Of a stretch of DNA of 5,600 bases, positions 4,090-5,600 are shown piece by piece. Position 1 is the first letter of the stretch. Each line of letters begins with the position of its first letter. The notes under the pieces are model-generated. The model was not told the DNA's origin. It saw nothing but the letters and a program-made list of their open reading frames with translations, and did no database searches. This DNA comes from JAZLIT01 sp045617525 (GTDB lineage: Bacteria > Bacillota > Bacilli > Bacillales_A > Planococcaceae). Where the stretch lies: the NCBI GenBank assembly GCA_045617525.1, contig JAZLIT010000240.1, positions 1 to 5,600 on the forward strand, in the 5' to 3' direction. Made by a program: the position numbers and the translations under genes.

Positions 4090-5424
4090 GTGGGTAAATA
4101 CACAAAAGACGACATTAAACGTCTAATGCTAGAAGAAGAAGTTAAATTTATTCGTTTACAATTCACGGACATTTTAGGAACAATCAAAAACGTTGAAATC
4201 CCTGTTAGTCAATTAGACAAGGCATTAGACAATAAAATGATGTTCGATGGCTCTTCAATCGAAGGCTTCGTGCGTATTGAAGAATCAGATATGTACTTAT
4301 ACCCAGACTATGACTCTTTCATGGTATTCCCATGGACAGCTGAAAAAGGGAAAGTAGCACGTTTAATCTGTGACATTTACCGTCCAGATGGAACTCCTTT
4401 CGAAGGCGATCCACGTAACAACTTAAAGCGTTTATTAAAACAAATGGAAGAAATGGGCTTCACAAGCTTCAACCTAGGGCCTGAGCCAGAGTTCTTCTTA
4501 TTTAAATTAGATGAAAAAGGCGAGCCAACTTTAGAAGTAAACGACAATGGCGGTTACTTCGACTTAGCACCTACTGACCTAGGTGAAAATTGCCGTCGTG
4601 ACATCGTGCTAGAGCTAGAAGAAATGGGCTTCGAAATTGAAGCATCTCACCATGAGGTAGCTCCAGGTCAACACGAAATTGATTTCAAATATGCAGATGC
4701 TATCACAGCTTGTGATAACATCCAAACATTTAAATTAGTAGTAAAAACAATTGCACGTAAGCACGGCTTACACGCAACATTCATGCCAAAACCATTATTC
4801 GGTGAAGCTGGATCAGGTATGCACTTCAACGTTTCTTTATTCAACGGAAACGACAATGTATTCTTCGATGATTCAACTGAACTAGGTTTATCTGATACAG
4901 CAATGCAATTCATGGCAGGTGTATTAGCACACGTTCAAGGCTTCACAGCGGTGACAAACCCAACTGTAAACTCTTACAAACGCCTAGTACCAGGTTATGA
5001 AGCACCTTGTTACGTAGCATGGTCTGCACAAAATCGTTCACCATTAATCCGTATCCCATCTTCTCGTGGTGTTTCGACACGTGTAGAGGTACGTTCAGTG
5101 GACCCAGCAGCAAACCCATACTTAGCTATGGCTGTAATTTTAGAAGCTGGTTTAGAAGGAATTCGCAAAGCGATGACACCTCCTCCAGCAATCAACCGTA
5201 ATATCTACGTGATGAGCGAAGCGGAGCGTAAAGCAAGTGGTATCGAAAACTTACCAGCAGCGCTTGATGATGCATTAGCATTACTTGCACAAGATGAAGT
5301 AATCCAAGGCGCACTTGGCGAGCACATCTACGCAAACTTCAAAGAAGCAAAAGAAATTGAGTACGACATGTACCGCAGCACTGTTCACCAATGGGAACGC
5401 GATCAATACATGAAGATGTACTAA
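4090..5424 (+). CDS. glnA: Glutamine synthetase, type I-alpha
   Basis: It encodes a 444-residue cytoplasmic enzyme that joins ammonia to glutamate with ATP to give glutamine; the active form is a dodecamer. The beta-grasp domain (about 1-105) contains DGSSIEGFVRIEESDM, whose Arg62 is the residue tied to glutamine feedback inhibition in Bacillus enzymes. The catalytic domain carries PEPEFF (E132, E134), SHHEVAPGQHEIDF (E189, E196), GSGMH (H245), the flap NSYKRLVPGYEAP (E304) and RVEVRS (E333). No adenylylation-site tyrosine motif of the beta type is apparent, consistent with the alpha type, which is controlled by feedback inhibition. The length equals that of B. subtilis GlnA. The start is GTG (4090), preceded by AGGAGAG at 4074-4080; it gives the family N-terminus (M)GKYTKDD. 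The inhibited enzyme also acts as the signal partner of GlnR encoded just upstream. It is cotranscribed with glnR and ends at a strong terminator. Confidence 0.97.
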   Translation: MGKYTKDDIKRLMLEEEVKFIRLQFTDILGTIKNVEIPVSQLDKALDNKMMFDGSSIEGFVRIEESDMYLYPDYDSFMVFPWTAEKGKVARLICDIYRPDGTPFEGDPRNNLKRLLKQMEEMGFTSFNLGPEPEFFLFKLDEKGEPTLEVNDNGGYFDLAPTDLGENCRRDIVLELEEMGFEIEASHHEVAPGQHEIDFKYADAITACDNIQTFKLVVKTIARKHGLHATFMPKPLFGEAGSGMHFNVSLFNGNDNVFFDDSTELGLSDTAMQFMAGVLAHVQGFTAVTNPTVNSYKRLVPGYEAPCYVAWSAQNRSPLIRIPSSRGVSTRVEVRSVDPAANPYLAMAVILEAGLEGIRKAMTPPPAINRNIYVMSEAERKASGIENLPAALDDALALLAQDEVIQGALGEHIYANFKEAKEIEYDMYRSTVHQWERDQYMKMY

Positions 5425-5434
5425 TAGAAAATAG

Positions 5435-5474
5435 AAAAAGCGTTGGGGCGACTTTGCTCCAACGCTTTTTCTTT
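5435..5474 (+). terminator. Strong intrinsic terminator of glnRA
   Basis: A 15-bp stem, AAAAAGCGTTGGGGC (5435-5449) with GCTCCAACGCTTTTT (5456-5470), has one G-U pair and the loop GACTTT. It is followed by CTTT. A-run and T-run on both sides make it potentially bidirectional. It begins 10 nt after the glnA stop. Confidence 0.95.
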
Positions 5475-5475
5475 C

Positions 5476-5600
5476 GGTTCTACGTCAAATGTTGGGGTGT
5501 ACCTGAAATTAGTTATTAATTTCAGTACACCTTTTCTCACGAAAGGCGTTGATTGGAGCTCCGGTGGACCGACGCGTTTCTGGGGGCACGGCTCCAACTA
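5476..5600 (+). repeat. Second copy of the IS-end / hairpin / palindrome module (cut by window edge)
   Basis: These 125 bases match 199-322 in the same orientation with about eight substitutions and one indel (roughly 93 percent). The order is the same: GGTTCTACGTCAAATGTT end, bulged hairpin, short CTCACGAAAGG linker, then CGTTGATTGGAGCTCC, the left arm of the palindromic repeat up to CGGCTCCAACTA. The copy begins 5 nt after the glnA terminator stem. What follows beyond 5600 is unknown; it may be another insertion sequence or a non-autonomous copy. Confidence 0.9.
5496..5531. repeat. Bulged hairpin, copy 2
   Basis: It has the same 15-bp stem and bulged C as 219-254, with the loop GTTAT in place of GTCAT. 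It is the only difference in 36 positions. Confidence 0.85.

Noticed and set aside
3858..4187. 109-codon minus-strand frame over glnR and the start of glnA
   Set aside because: Antisense shadow of two strongly conserved genes with no family resemblance.
4668..5201. Three further frames inside glnA (4668-4913 and 5010-5195 minus, 5007-5201 plus)
   Set aside because: All lie within the conserved glutamine synthetase catalytic domain and have no ribosome sites of their own; they are coding shadows.
1..5600. CRISPR array, tRNA or rRNA genes, phage or defence genes
   Set aside because: No regularly spaced short repeats, no tRNA-like cloverleaf ends and no matching protein motifs were seen on either strand.

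Overview
The window looks like the chromosome of a low-GC Gram-positive (Bacillales), most like the Lysinibacillus/Solibacillus side of Planococcaceae. That genus-level guess is from general resemblance only. It rests on AT-rich coding sequence, strong AGGAGG-type ribosome sites, TTG and GTG starts, sigma-A type promoters, and the order ynbB-glnR-glnA, which is the order I recall from Bacillus subtilis.

Layout. Positions 2-181 are the last 59 codons of an ABC transporter ATPase. Positions 199-1177 are a decayed ISL3-family insertion sequence: candidate ends point inward at 199 and 1177, and the transposase pseudogene (423-1057, minus) has lost its zinc-finger segment and the second half of its catalytic domain. 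Between the pseudogene and the left end lie a bulged hairpin (219-254) and a GC-rich, roughly 150-bp palindromic repeat (270-417). A TRIC/UPF0126 membrane protein (1258-1866, minus, TTG start) is divergent from a PLP-dependent methionine gamma-lyase-like gene, ynbB (2043-3290). That gene ends in a terminator, and the glnR-glnA operon follows (3641-5424), driven from a promoter with two GlnR/TnrA-type operators and closed by a strong terminator. At 5476, five bases past that terminator hairpin, a second copy of the IS end, bulged hairpin and palindromic repeat begins; the window edge cuts it off.

How the genes work together. glnR and glnA form the classic self-regulated nitrogen circuit: glutamine synthetase makes glutamine, and the feedback-inhibited enzyme activates GlnR, which represses the operon at its operators. 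All recognisable GlnR and glutamine synthetase functional residues are present. ynbB and the TRIC protein have their own promoters and no nitrogen operator that I can see.

The main novelty candidate is the repeated module at both edges of the block: an ISL3-type end joined to two RNA- or DNA-structured segments with the same junctions in both copies. The hairpin is unchanged between copies except in its loop. I see no CRISPR array, tRNA, rRNA, riboswitch or defence system, and no convincing undescribed multi-gene system.
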